This document shows, piece by piece, positions 1 to 6,728 of a stretch of 52,581 nucleotides of DNA (position 1 is the stretch's first letter; every line of letters begins with the position of its first letter). Made by a program: the position numbers and the translations under genes. The stretch lies in assembly GCF_011038845.1 (NCBI RefSeq), contig NZ_JAAKDW010000017.1, positions 1-52,581 on the forward strand, written 5' to 3'. Under the pieces are notes generated by a model that did not search any database, was not told where the DNA came from, and saw nothing but the letters and a program-made list of their open reading frames with translations. The DNA is from Enterococcus sp. ZJ1622. GTDB taxonomy: Bacteria > Bacillota > Bacilli > Lactobacillales > Enterococcaceae.

Positions 1-129
1 AAATACCTATGGAAAATACCTATGGAAAATACCTATGGAAAATACCTATGGAAAATACCTATGGAAAATACCTATGGAAAATACCTATGGAAAATACCTA
101 TGGAAAATACCTATGGAAAATACCTATGG
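1..129. repeat. Ten tandem 13-bp iterons
   Basis: The unit AAAATACCTATGG is repeated head to tail without spacers. The first copy lacks one base at the window edge, so the array may continue to the left. The unit is not palindromic and there are no unique spacers, so this is not a CRISPR array. Perfect iterons just upstream of a small DNA-binding protein gene are typical of plasmid partition centromeres or replication origins. I infer that the protein starting at 195 binds them; nothing in the sequence proves it. Confidence 0.9.
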
Positions 130-194
130 AAAAATTATTCTTGTTAAAACTTGAATATATTGATTAAAATAATATTACGGGGAAAGGAAAATAA

Positions 195-452
195 ATGATG
201 AATCACTTTGAAGCTATTCAACAAAAAGTTGTTACGAAAAAGCAAGAAACAGCCAAAAACATTGTTCAACCGTCTAATGTTATAAAAAAAATGGCGAACC
301 AAGAAAAAGAACGAAAAGAAGATTTTATGTTTTCTTTGTATCCTTCTGATCGTGAGAAATTAAATGAACTAGCAATACAAGCTGGTTACGTCACTCAACA
401 AGGTCGTCCAAACGCTTCCGCATTTTTAACAGCGTTGATTCGGCAGTTATGA
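195..452 (+). CDS. Small ribbon-helix-helix-like plasmid partition protein
   Basis: This 85-aa basic protein has a charged, probably flexible N-terminal half (about residues 1-45). The C-terminal part has the pattern of a ribbon-helix-helix fold: a short strand FMFSLYP, a helix with SDREKLNELAIQAG, and a second helix with NASAFLTALIRQL. An AAAGGAAAA ribosome site precedes ATG 195; a second ATG follows directly at 198. Proteins of this size and layout act as centromere-binding partners of ParA ATPases in plasmids, or as plasmid copy-control repressors. The iterons at 1-129 directly upstream fit autoregulation and centromere binding. No ParA gene is visible; it may lie left of the window or be lost. 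The family assignment is inferred from pattern only. Confidence 0.6.
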   Translation: MMNHFEAIQQKVVTKKQETAKNIVQPSNVIKKMANQEKERKEDFMFSLYPSDREKLNELAIQAGYVTQQGRPNASAFLTALIRQL

Positions 453-533
453 CAGATAAGAGAAGTTTTTTGTATCTGTGTATGGAACAGATGGTAGTAT
501 ACCAAAGAATCGAGGTAGAAAGTAAACAAGCGT

Positions 534-707
534 GTGACAAATGAAATATTTTTAAAACATATCAACGAAGTTTTGACACAGTCTGAGTTGTCTCAAATCG
601 AGCGCAAACAATTAGAATACCTATTGAAAACACTACTTATGAACCATACACCAGAAGAACTCGCGCAATTATTACTTAGAATCATTGAAACAATGCACAA
701 AAAATAA
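534..707 (+). CDS. 57-aa hypothetical protein, probably all-helical
   Basis: This reading frame starts at GTG 534 and ends with TAA 705-707. The product is 57 aa, begins MTNEIFLKHINEVL and is rich in Leu, Glu, Gln and Lys, with spacing that suggests two amphipathic helices. The ribosome site is weak: GAGGT lies 17 bases upstream, and AAAG is closer. It follows the small DNA-binding protein gene on the same strand and ends one base before a hairpin at 708-730. I do not recognise the family. It may belong to the same plasmid maintenance cassette, for instance as an accessory regulator. The even, protein-like composition over the whole frame is the main support. Confidence 0.45.
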   Translation: MTNEIFLKHINEVLTQSELSQIERKQLEYLLKTLLMNHTPEELAQLLLRIIETMHKK

Positions 708-771
708 TGCCAGATTTATTTTACCTGGCACGTACATAATCAACGAAAATAGAAAGGATAAGAACGACAAC

Positions 772-2151
772 ATGTTTGCTGCTTTTTTGCCAGACTTACA
801 AAATATATTTTTTTCAGAAACAGATTTTATTGTAAAGGAGAAGCAATTATTGCAACTTAGTTCAAGGTTAATGAATTATCTATTTAATCGATATATCAAA
901 ATGTATGAATCTGAACTGCTTCGAAAATATCAAGCAAAAGGATATGAACTTGGAAAATGTTCTGAACGCAGTGTTTACTTTTTATTTGGGGAACTTACTT
1001 ACACACGTACACCAGTTGAGAGAAATGGCCATATTGTTTATCCTATCGACGAGTTATTAGGGATTGAACGCTATACAAGATACTCAGTGGGAACAAAATA
1101 TTCACTTATAGAGTTAAGTATGGCAACTTCTTACCGAAAATCTTCAGAATTGATTGAAACTTTAACGAATATAACTGCCTCAAAAGATACTGTAATGAAA
1201 GTAGTTCATGAATACGGGAAGAAATACAAAGAGCATGAAAGATATCTTGAAGAATATGGGACAGAAGGTACTCATAAAGTTGACTACCTCTATATTGAAG
1301 GAGATGGTGTATTTGTTGGTGGCAAAGATGGAAAAAACAAAGAACTGGCGCATTTCATTGTTCATGAAGGAATAGAAACTAATGGACAACGAAAAAAGAC
1401 CAGGAATTTGAAACAATTTGTTGGCTTAGGACATAAGAAAACAATGGATAATTTAGAAAACTATTTGTATCGTACTTATAATTTGAAAAACACCGTCATT
1501 GTAACTAATTCAGATGGCGGAAAAGGTTATAGCCAAAAGACGTTTAAAAGTCTTTTGCCTGTGGTGAAAAGGCATGAACACTTTTTGGATCGTTACCATA
1601 TTTCGTTAAAGCTGGAACAACGTGTCTTTGTTCCAGAACTAATTCCTGTATTTCAAAAAGCAATTAATAATTATTCTACTAAAGATTTGCAATGTGCATT
1701 AGATACATTAGAATCACATGCAGAGACAGAAGAACAAGAAACTCATGTCAAAAAGTTAAGAGCGTATTTACGAAGGAATTGGAAAATTATTAAGCCATAT
1801 CATATTCGAGAGCTATCTGGAGAAAAACAAGGAATTGGAATTATGGAGAGTCTTCATCGGATCTTAACTTTCCGGATGAAACGAAATAGTAAATACTGGG
1901 GAAGAGGGCTAGAAGCAATGGCATGGTTATTGACCACGAAGCGAAATGGAACATTGAAAGAAATCTTTTTGGAAAAGTGGAAAGAAGCATTTGCCTTAGA
2001 TGATCAATTAGTAGCAGAGCTAGGAAATCGTCCTAATCACTTTTTTGATGATGAAGGGGAAAAAGTAGACAGTGTAAAAAACTATACAATTAATTATTCA
2101 AAACCTTCCAATCTCACTAAACAGCGATTGGACTGGTGTAAAGGCAAATAA
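772..2151 (+). CDS. ISLre2-family (UPF0236) transposase
   Basis: This 459-aa protein resembles the UPF0236/ISLre2 transposases. Recognisable parts are an N-terminal region with CSERSVYFLFGELTYTRTPV, a central segment with YLYIEGDGVFV, and NSDGGKGYSQKTF followed by HEHFLDRYHISLKL, then a helical C-terminus with GIMESLHRILTFRMKRNSKYW. Acidic residues in IEGDG and SDGG are candidate catalytic residues; that is inference. I start at ATG 772, preceded by an AAAGGA site; the frame is open further up to 685 but that part overlaps the upstream 57-aa gene. The length is close to full size and no stop or frameshift is seen, so the enzyme may be active. Confidence 0.8.
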   Translation: MFAAFLPDLQNIFFSETDFIVKEKQLLQLSSRLMNYLFNRYIKMYESELLRKYQAKGYELGKCSERSVYFLFGELTYTRTPVERNGHIVYPIDELLGIERYTRYSVGTKYSLIELSMATSYRKSSELIETLTNITASKDTVMKVVHEYGKKYKEHERYLEEYGTEGTHKVDYLYIEGDGVFVGGKDGKNKELAHFIVHEGIETNGQRKKTRNLKQFVGLGHKKTMDNLENYLYRTYNLKNTVIVTNSDGGKGYSQKTFKSLLPVVKRHEHFLDRYHISLKLEQRVFVPELIPVFQKAINNYSTKDLQCALDTLESHAETEEQETHVKKLRAYLRRNWKIIKPYHIRELSGEKQGIGIMESLHRILTFRMKRNSKYWGRGLEAMAWLLTTKRNGTLKEIFLEKWKEAFALDDQLVAELGNRPNHFFDDEGEKVDSVKNYTINYSKPSNLTKQRLDWCKGK

Positions 2152-2158
2152 AAAAAGC

Positions 2159-2246
2159 CTCTTTGTAAAGAACACAAAGAGCTAGATAGACTAATTGTGT
2201 ACTGTGATTAGTCTAAAACTTATTTTAATTTTATCAAAATAAGTTT
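2159..2246 (+). terminator. Three consecutive hairpins after the transposase gene
   Basis: There are three perfect inverted repeats in a row: CTCTTTGT (2159-2166) with ACAAAGAG (2174-2181); TAGACTAAT (2187-2195) with ATTAGTCTA (2207-2215); and AAACTTATTTT (2216-2226) with AAAATAAGTTT (2236-2246). They lie directly behind the transposase stop codon. None is followed at once by a clean U tract, although a T-rich stretch begins at 2252. They could end transposase transcription, protect the element from read-through, or form part of its right end. From 2248 to 2517 I see no gene. That stretch holds a 10-bp inverted repeat (CAAGAATTAA near 2269 with TTAATTCTTG near 2331), a promoter-like TTGAAA...TAAAGT near 2338-2365, and the palindrome GCGCATGCGC at 2425-2434. 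Confidence 0.5.
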
Positions 2247-2517
2247 ACCCTGTTTTTTTATTTTTTACAAGAATTAATGGAGAGTATTTTCATATTAAAA
2301 TAAACAATTTACGAAAAATTTTTTGTAACTTAATTCTTGAAAAAATAGCTAGATGTGTTAAAGTAAGGGGGAAGAAAACAACAAAAACGATACAAAAAAT
2401 AAATAAAATAACATTTAACACAAAGCGCATGCGCGGAGGTGTTTTAATCTTATTTTAATTTTATCAAGAGAAAAGAGCTTCTGGGAAAATTACAGACACA
2501 TACAAATAAAATTATGA

Positions 2518-2546
2518 TTGACGAATCAGCGAAATTCTATTACACT
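2518..2546 (+). promoter_or_regulatory. Sigma-A promoter of the trp leader and trpXYZ
   Basis: TTGACG at 2518-2523 and TACACT at 2541-2546 are separated by 17 bases, close to the vegetative consensus. Transcription would start near 2553, about 25 bases before the leader peptide start codon and 330 bases before trpX. Confidence 0.75.
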
Positions 2547-2578
2547 AAACGTAATTATTAAGGAAAGGGTGATCCACA

Positions 2579-2638
2579 ATGAACTTATCGACATTCTCAG
2601 CAGGAAGTAAAAAAAATTGGCGCAGCTGGCGTAGATAA
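2579..2638 (+). CDS. Trp-codon leader peptide of the trpXYZ attenuator
   Basis: This 19-codon reading frame encodes MNLSTFSAGSKKNWRSWRR. It has a good ribosome site (AAGGAAAGGGTGATC at 2561-2575) four bases before the ATG. Two of its last six codons are TGG (2618-2620 and 2627-2629), and Trp is otherwise a rare residue. It lies between a strong promoter and a set of alternative hairpins ending in an intrinsic terminator, upstream of a tryptophan-type transporter. This is the design of a leader peptide whose ribosome stalls when charged Trp-tRNA is scarce. The function is inferred from position, the Trp codons and the RNA structure. The peptide itself probably has no role. Confidence 0.75.
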   Translation: MNLSTFSAGSKKNWRSWRR

Positions 2639-2758
2639 GTTGTATTGATGGCGAACTTTCCCCATAGATACAACTTTTTAGAGTACAAATCTAAAATTTG
2701 TATCTATGCTAGACAAGGACATTTGACTACCGCATAGATCAACTCTATGCGGTTTTTT
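2637..2758 (+). promoter_or_regulatory. Transcription attenuator with mutually exclusive hairpins
   Basis: Five segments can pair in turn. Segment 1 (2637-2645) is complementary to part of segment 2 (2668-2676) over 9 bp. Segment 2 (2663-2673) is complementary to segment 3 (2698-2708) over 11 bp. Segment 3 (2702-2709) is complementary to segment 4 (2732-2739) over 8 bp. Segment 4 (2730-2738) pairs with segment 5 (2744-2752) over 9 bp, followed by six T at 2753-2758, which is an intrinsic terminator. Segment 1 begins in the leader-peptide stop codon. A ribosome that finishes the peptide would cover segment 1, so 2:3 and then 4:5 form and transcription ends. A ribosome stalled at the first Trp codon leaves segment 1 free, giving 1:2, then 3:4 and read-through. 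The pairings are read from the sequence; the mechanism is inferred. Confidence 0.75.
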
Positions 2759-2764
2759 GTGTGT

Positions 2765-2798
2765 AAAAGACAATTGCCGCGTGCAATTGTCTTTTTTT
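2765..2798 (+). terminator. Second intrinsic terminator in the trp leader
   Basis: AAAAGACAATTG (2765-2776) pairs with CAATTGTCTTTT (2784-2795), followed by more T to 2798. It starts only six bases after the T tract of the attenuator terminator and lies 82 bases before trpX. It has no obvious competing partner in the leader. It may tighten repression, mean that a second promoter drives trpX, or make the leader transcript a separate small RNA. Confidence 0.75.
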
Positions 2799-2880
2799 CT
2801 TGAGTTCGTTCTGATAGATAGCCGAAAACTGAACAGCTGACCATGAATTTACTAATCTACCAACCTACTAGGAGGAAAAT

Positions 2881-3930
2881 ATGAAAAATAAACGATTGAT
2901 CACCGTAGTTGCCTTGTTATTTATTTATCTGGCAGGTACATTCATCTATGAAAAAACAACCGAAAAATCTGCGGATCCAAACGAGAAAGGAGCAAGCCAG
3001 ACGACAGTCATCGGTGTCTTGCAATACGTCAGTCATCCTGCGTTAGATGAAATCTATCGAGGGATCAAAGCCGGACTGAAAGAAGAAGGGCTGGAAGAAG
3101 GGAAAAATCTGGAAATCAAATTCCAAAATGGGCAAGCAGACCAAAGCAAGCTAGCAACCATGAGCCAGCAGCTCGTCCAAGCTAATCCCGATGCTCTGAT
3201 AGGGATCGCTACACCTGCTGCACAATCTCTTGCGAATTCGACAACATCGATTCCTATCGTACTAGGCGCCGTGACTGATCCAGTCGGTGCGGGCTTAGTT
3301 GCTTCTCTAGATAAACCAGGCGGGAATATTACTGGTGTTTCAGATCAACCGCCAGTGGCTGCACAGATCCATTTAGCTACCCAACTGCTGCCAAATGCGA
3401 AAAAAGCAGGGATCTTATATGCTTCATCGGAAGATAATTCCAAATATCAAGTCAGTCAGGCAGAAGAAGCAGCGAAAAAAGAAGGACTTTCTTCAGCGAA
3501 ATATGCAGTCCCTTCAACGAATGAGATCGCACAGACTGTACAAGTGATGAGCCAAGATGTCGATTTTATTTATATCCCTCTAGACAACACGATCGCCAAT
3601 GCCATGCAGACAGTAGTGAAAGAAGCGAATAAAGCAGGGATTCCCGTTATTCCTTCGGTCGATACGATGGTCGAACAGGGTGGATTGGCAACGATCGGGA
3701 TCAATCAATACCAACTAGGTGTGCAAAGCGGGAAAATGGCTGCCTCCATTGCATCGGGAAAAGAGAAACCAGAAACGACACCTGTATTTACTTTTGATCA
3801 GGGTGACACGATCATCAATCAGAAGCAGGCGGATCTTCTGGGGATCACTGTTCCTGAAACACTCAAGGATAAAGCAAAGATCCTTACAGATGAAACAACG
3901 AAAGAATCGACAAAGGAGGAAAGCAAATGA
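2881..3930 (+). CDS. trpX: Tryptophan-type ABC transporter, substrate-binding protein
   Basis: This 349-aa protein belongs to the ABC_sub_bind (TrpX-like) family of extracellular binding proteins. Residues about 7-25 form one hydrophobic segment. There is no lipobox cysteine after it, so the protein is probably held by this N-terminal anchor rather than by lipid. The mature part has two Rossmann-like lobes, with ASSEDNSKYQ and VIPSVDTMVEQGG typical of the family. The C-terminus is charged (ETTKESTKEESK). AGGAGG precedes ATG 2881. Its stop overlaps the trpY start by four bases, showing tight translational coupling. The Trp specificity rests on the family and on the Trp-codon leader; binding of other aromatic compounds cannot be excluded. 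Confidence 0.8.
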   Translation: MKNKRLITVVALLFIYLAGTFIYEKTTEKSADPNEKGASQTTVIGVLQYVSHPALDEIYRGIKAGLKEEGLEEGKNLEIKFQNGQADQSKLATMSQQLVQANPDALIGIATPAAQSLANSTTSIPIVLGAVTDPVGAGLVASLDKPGGNITGVSDQPPVAAQIHLATQLLPNAKKAGILYASSEDNSKYQVSQAEEAAKKEGLSSAKYAVPSTNEIAQTVQVMSQDVDFIYIPLDNTIANAMQTVVKEANKAGIPVIPSVDTMVEQGGLATIGINQYQLGVQSGKMAASIASGKEKPETTPVFTFDQGDTIINQKQADLLGITVPETLKDKAKILTDETTKESTKEESK

Positions 3931-4808
3931 TTGTATCAGCGATTTCACAAGGGATGCTTTGGGCCATTCTGGGTCTAGGGATCTTTATGACTTATCGAAT
4001 CCTGGATTTCCCTGACATGACCACAGAAGGCTCCTTTCCATTAGGAGCTGCGGTATGCGTAACCGCAATTACACACGGGATCGCACCGATCCTTGCCACG
4101 ATATTAGGGGTTTTAGCTGGGATGGTCGCGGGTTTGGTGACTGGTCTTCTTTATACGAAAGGAAAGATCCCAGTGATCCTTGCCGGTATTCTCGTCATGT
4201 CTGGATTGAACTCAGTGATCCTTTTTGTTATGAAAACGCCAAATCTGTCGTTATTGAATGCACCGATTCTGCAAGATAGCTTCAGTAAACTTGGACTGCC
4301 TGATTATTTTGATACCGTGCTTTTGGGATTGATCGCGTTAGGGATTCTGATTGCCGTCTTACTGTTTTTCTTCAATACAGAATTAGGGCAAGGCTATATC
4401 GCGACAGGCGACAATGAAACGATGGCACGTTCATTAGGAATCAAGACTGACCGAATGAAAATACTAGGGCTGACTTTATCAAATGGCGTCATTGCTTTAT
4501 CGGGTGCGCTGATTGCTCAAAACGATGGTTACGCTGACGTCAATAAAGGGATAGGTGTGATCGTCATCGGGTTAGCTTCGATCATTATCGGAGAAGTTAT
4601 TTTCCAAGAATTGACTTTACCAGAGCGTCTTATCGCGATCGTTGTCGGCAGCATCATTTATCAGCTGCTGATTCTAGTTGTCATCAAATTAGGATTTGAC
4701 ACCACTTACCTGAAGCTTTTCTCAGCCATCATTCTTGCGATCTGTCTGATGATCCCTCAGGTAAAACAAGCATTGAAATTAAAAACCGGATTTGAAAAGG
4801 AGGCGTGA
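3927..4808 (+). CDS. trpY: Tryptophan-type ABC transporter, permease
   Basis: This 293-aa integral membrane protein of the BPD_transp_2 (branched-chain amino acid permease-like) family has about eight to nine hydrophobic segments spread over the whole length. A conserved region near residues 150-190 (TGDNETMARSLGIKTDRMKILGLTLSNG) matches the cytoplasmic coupling loop that contacts the ATPase. ATG 3927 overlaps the trpX stop in an ATGA arrangement, and trpZ follows three bases after the end. It forms the membrane channel through which TrpX delivers its ligand. No damage is seen. Confidence 0.82.
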   Translation: MIVSAISQGMLWAILGLGIFMTYRILDFPDMTTEGSFPLGAAVCVTAITHGIAPILATILGVLAGMVAGLVTGLLYTKGKIPVILAGILVMSGLNSVILFVMKTPNLSLLNAPILQDSFSKLGLPDYFDTVLLGLIALGILIAVLLFFFNTELGQGYIATGDNETMARSLGIKTDRMKILGLTLSNGVIALSGALIAQNDGYADVNKGIGVIVIGLASIIIGEVIFQELTLPERLIAIVVGSIIYQLLILVVIKLGFDTTYLKLFSAIILAICLMIPQVKQALKLKTGFEKEA

Positions 4809-4811
4809 CAA

Positions 4812-5582
4812 ATGACCACAATAATCACGATCAAAAACGGCAGAAAAGTCGTGAATAACGGAATGAATGAAGAAAAGGTCTTGCTAGATCAAATCAATCT
4901 CACGATCAATCAAGGAGACTTCATTACCGTTCTTGGGGGGAATGGTGCTGGGAAAAGCACGCTATTCAATACTATCGCAGGGACACTTCAGCTCACATCA
5001 GGCTCCGTATATTTTAAAGATCAGCCGATCACAAAAGATTCAGAAGAAAAGAGAGCGGCTTTTCTTTCCCGGGTCTTCCAAGATCCTAAAATGGGGACGG
5101 CACCAAGAATGACTGTTGCTGAAAATCTGCTGCTCGCACAAAAGCGAGGACAAAAACGCCCTCTTCGCTTACGCAATCTGAAAAAGCAGCGAGAACAGTT
5201 CTATCACTTATGTAAAGAAGTCGGGAATGGTCTGGAACAGCACTTGGATACTCCTGCTGGCGAATTGTCAGGTGGTCAGCGACAAGCACTTAGCTTATTG
5301 ATGGCAACGATCAAAGCGCCGGAACTGCTTTTATTGGATGAACATACTGCGGCATTAGACCCTAAAACGGCTAAATCACTGATGCAGTTGACGAACCAGC
5401 GTATCACTGAACAAAACCTGACTTGTCTGATGATCACCCACCGAATGGAAGATGCATTGAATTACGGAAATCGGCTGATCGTTTTACAAAAGGGGAAGAT
5501 TGTCCAGGATTTGTCGAACGAAGAAAAACATCGACTTTCTATGACAGATCTTCTGCAGTTTTTTGAAGAAATCGTTGACTGA
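4812..5582 (+). CDS. trpZ: Tryptophan-type ABC transporter, ATP-binding protein
   Basis: This 256-aa ABC ATPase has a Walker A motif GGNGAGKST near residue 45, a signature LSGGQRQALS near 155 and a Walker B LLLLDEHTAALDP near 175. The H-loop histidine is in MITHRMEDAL. GGAGG precedes ATG 4812. It completes a three-gene uptake cassette with trpX and trpY and powers import from the cytoplasmic side. Its end is followed by 43 bases and then the aro promoter; no clear terminator is seen between them, so some read-through into the aro operon is possible. Confidence 0.82.
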   Translation: MTTIITIKNGRKVVNNGMNEEKVLLDQINLTINQGDFITVLGGNGAGKSTLFNTIAGTLQLTSGSVYFKDQPITKDSEEKRAAFLSRVFQDPKMGTAPRMTVAENLLLAQKRGQKRPLRLRNLKKQREQFYHLCKEVGNGLEQHLDTPAGELSGGQRQALSLLMATIKAPELLLLDEHTAALDPKTAKSLMQLTNQRITEQNLTCLMITHRMEDALNYGNRLIVLQKGKIVQDLSNEEKHRLSMTDLLQFFEEIVD

Positions 5583-5625
5583 TCCAAAAGTTTGCTACAA
5601 AGTACACATTGTTTCCAAAAATAAA

Positions 5626-5655
5626 TTGACAACTTCCTTTGATTCGTCCTATACT
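5626..5655 (+). promoter_or_regulatory. Sigma-A promoter of the aro operon
   Basis: TTGACA at 5626-5631 and TATACT at 5650-5655 are 18 bases apart. Transcription would begin near 5662 and leave an untranslated leader of about 200 bases before aroE. Confidence 0.8.
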
Positions 5656-5763
5656 TAGGTCAATCTAAAATAGTTTGGGCGTTTTTTCAAATGATAAAGT
5701 CAGTTATTTCACAATCGAATCTAAATTCTTTCGCTCTTTGGCTGCCCGTGCAGTTTATGAGAA

Positions 5764-5837
5764 GTGGCGGAAGGATGGATTATTTTGCCACGTAGATGTT
5801 TCATACTTTTTTGTATGTTGACACTAAGTGGTTTTTT
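5764..5837 (+). promoter_or_regulatory. Candidate attenuator in the aro leader
   Basis: GCCAC at 5787-5791 can pair with GTGGT at 5828-5832. Inside it lie TAG/CTA, TGT/ACA and ATAC/GTAT steps, giving an interrupted hairpin directly followed by TTTTTT (5832-5837), the form of an intrinsic terminator. The same GCCAC can instead pair with GTGGC at 5764-5768, which would break the terminator. The T-box core sequence (TGGNACCGCG) is absent, so this is not a T-box. The structure is seen in the sequence; the regulatory role is inferred. Confidence 0.45.
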
Positions 5838-5864
5838 CTGTTTATGAAGGAGGCTCCACAATGA
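5796..5864 (+). CDS. Possible aromatic-rich leader peptide overlapping aroE
   Basis: A 22-codon frame from ATG 5796 encodes MFHTFLYVDTKWFFLFMKEA followed by PQ and ends in TGA 5862-5864, overlapping the aroE start codon. It contains five Phe, one Tyr and one Trp in the first 16 residues and spans the candidate terminator. The upstream frame from 5691 ends exactly one codon before it. There is no good ribosome site for ATG 5796 (GGAAGG is about 20 bases away), so translation is doubtful. Runs of T in the terminator produce Phe codons anyway, which weakens the case. Confidence 0.25.
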   Translation: MFHTFLYVDTKWFFLFMKEAPQ

Positions 5865-6715
5865 TTACTGGAAAAACAAGATTAGCAGGATTATTCGCAT
5901 CGCCTGCTAGACATAGCTTATCACCGCTTATGCACAACACCGCATTTGATGCATGTGGCATCGACGCCGCCTACTTAGCTTTTGAAGTGGATCAGACGAA
6001 TTTGAAGCAAGCGATCGAAAGCATTCGTTTGTTAGAGATGATCGGTGTCAATCTTTCGATGCCGAACAAGACCGCTGTTTTACCTTATCTTGATGCAGTC
6101 AGCCGAGAAGCTGAGCTGATCGGTGCAGTGAATACAGTCGTGAACAAAGAGAACAAACTAATTGGTTACAATACAGATGGCATGGGCTTTATGCGCTTTT
6201 TGAAGGAAAAAGGCTTTACAATCGAACGGCAGAAAGTAGTTCTGTTAGGAGCTGGAGGCGCGGCAAAAGCAATAGCGGTCCAAGCAGCTTTGGATGGTGC
6301 AGCAAAAATCACTGTCTATAAGCGAAAGAACGAAACTTTTGCAGCTGCCAAAGCTTTTTTTGCCTCTATTCAAAGACAGACGAAATGTGAAATTGTTGTC
6401 TATGATTATGCAGATGAGGACAAAATGGCAGCATCTATCGACGAAAGTGATCTACTAGTGAACGCCACAGATATCGGGATGGGGAAGAAGACGGGGCAAT
6501 CACCACTGCCGGCTTCCGTGCCCTTAAACGAAAACTTGGTAGTCGTAGATCTCATCTATTCACCAAGAGAAACACGATTGCTGGCTGAAGCAAAGCAAGC
6601 AGGAGCAGTCGCTTATAATGGCCTCGGCATGCTTGTTTATCAAGGAGCGATCGCTTTTGAATTGTGGACGCAAGAAGAAATGCCGATTGCGCTCATCCAA
6701 AGATTATTCGAATAA
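5861..6715 (+). CDS. aroE: Shikimate dehydrogenase
   Basis: This 284-aa enzyme reduces 3-dehydroshikimate to shikimate with NADPH. The N-terminal substrate domain has SPARHSLSPLMHN and NLSMPNKT, whose Lys is the catalytic base of the family. The nucleotide-binding domain has the glycine-rich VLLGAGGAAKAI near residue 130, and the C-terminal part has GLGMLVYQGAIAFELW. I chose ATG 5861 because AAGGAGG lies eight bases before it; the frame is open to 5828 without a ribosome site. First gene of the aro operon, 13 bases before aroF. Confidence 0.92.
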   Translation: MITGKTRLAGLFASPARHSLSPLMHNTAFDACGIDAAYLAFEVDQTNLKQAIESIRLLEMIGVNLSMPNKTAVLPYLDAVSREAELIGAVNTVVNKENKLIGYNTDGMGFMRFLKEKGFTIERQKVVLLGAGGAAKAIAVQAALDGAAKITVYKRKNETFAAAKAFFASIQRQTKCEIVVYDYADEDKMAASIDESDLLVNATDIGMGKKTGQSPLPASVPLNENLVVVDLIYSPRETRLLAEAKQAGAVAYNGLGMLVYQGAIAFELWTQEEMPIALIQRLFE

Positions 6716-6728
6716 AAGGGGAAAAACA

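Larger units (their letters stand above)
708..2250 (+). mobile_element. ISLre2-family insertion sequence (ends approximate)
   Basis: The element is defined by the transposase at 772-2151. I could not identify matching terminal inverted repeats or a target duplication, so the limits given are only a guess. On the left, a hairpin (TGCCAG at 708-713 with CTGGCA at 725-730) precedes the gene. On the right, three hairpins follow it closely at 2159-2246. The 19-bp string CTTATTTTAATTTTATCAA at 2219-2237 recurs at 2449-2467, which may mark rearrangement at this edge. The insertion separates plasmid-like DNA on the left from chromosomal trp and aro genes on the right. Confidence 0.6.

Noticed and set aside
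1-129. CRISPR array
   Set aside because: The units are 13 bp and directly joined, without spacers, and no cas genes are near.
2553-2880. T-box riboswitch in the trp leader
   Set aside because: The conserved T-box core sequence is absent, and a translated leader with Trp codons explains the structure better.
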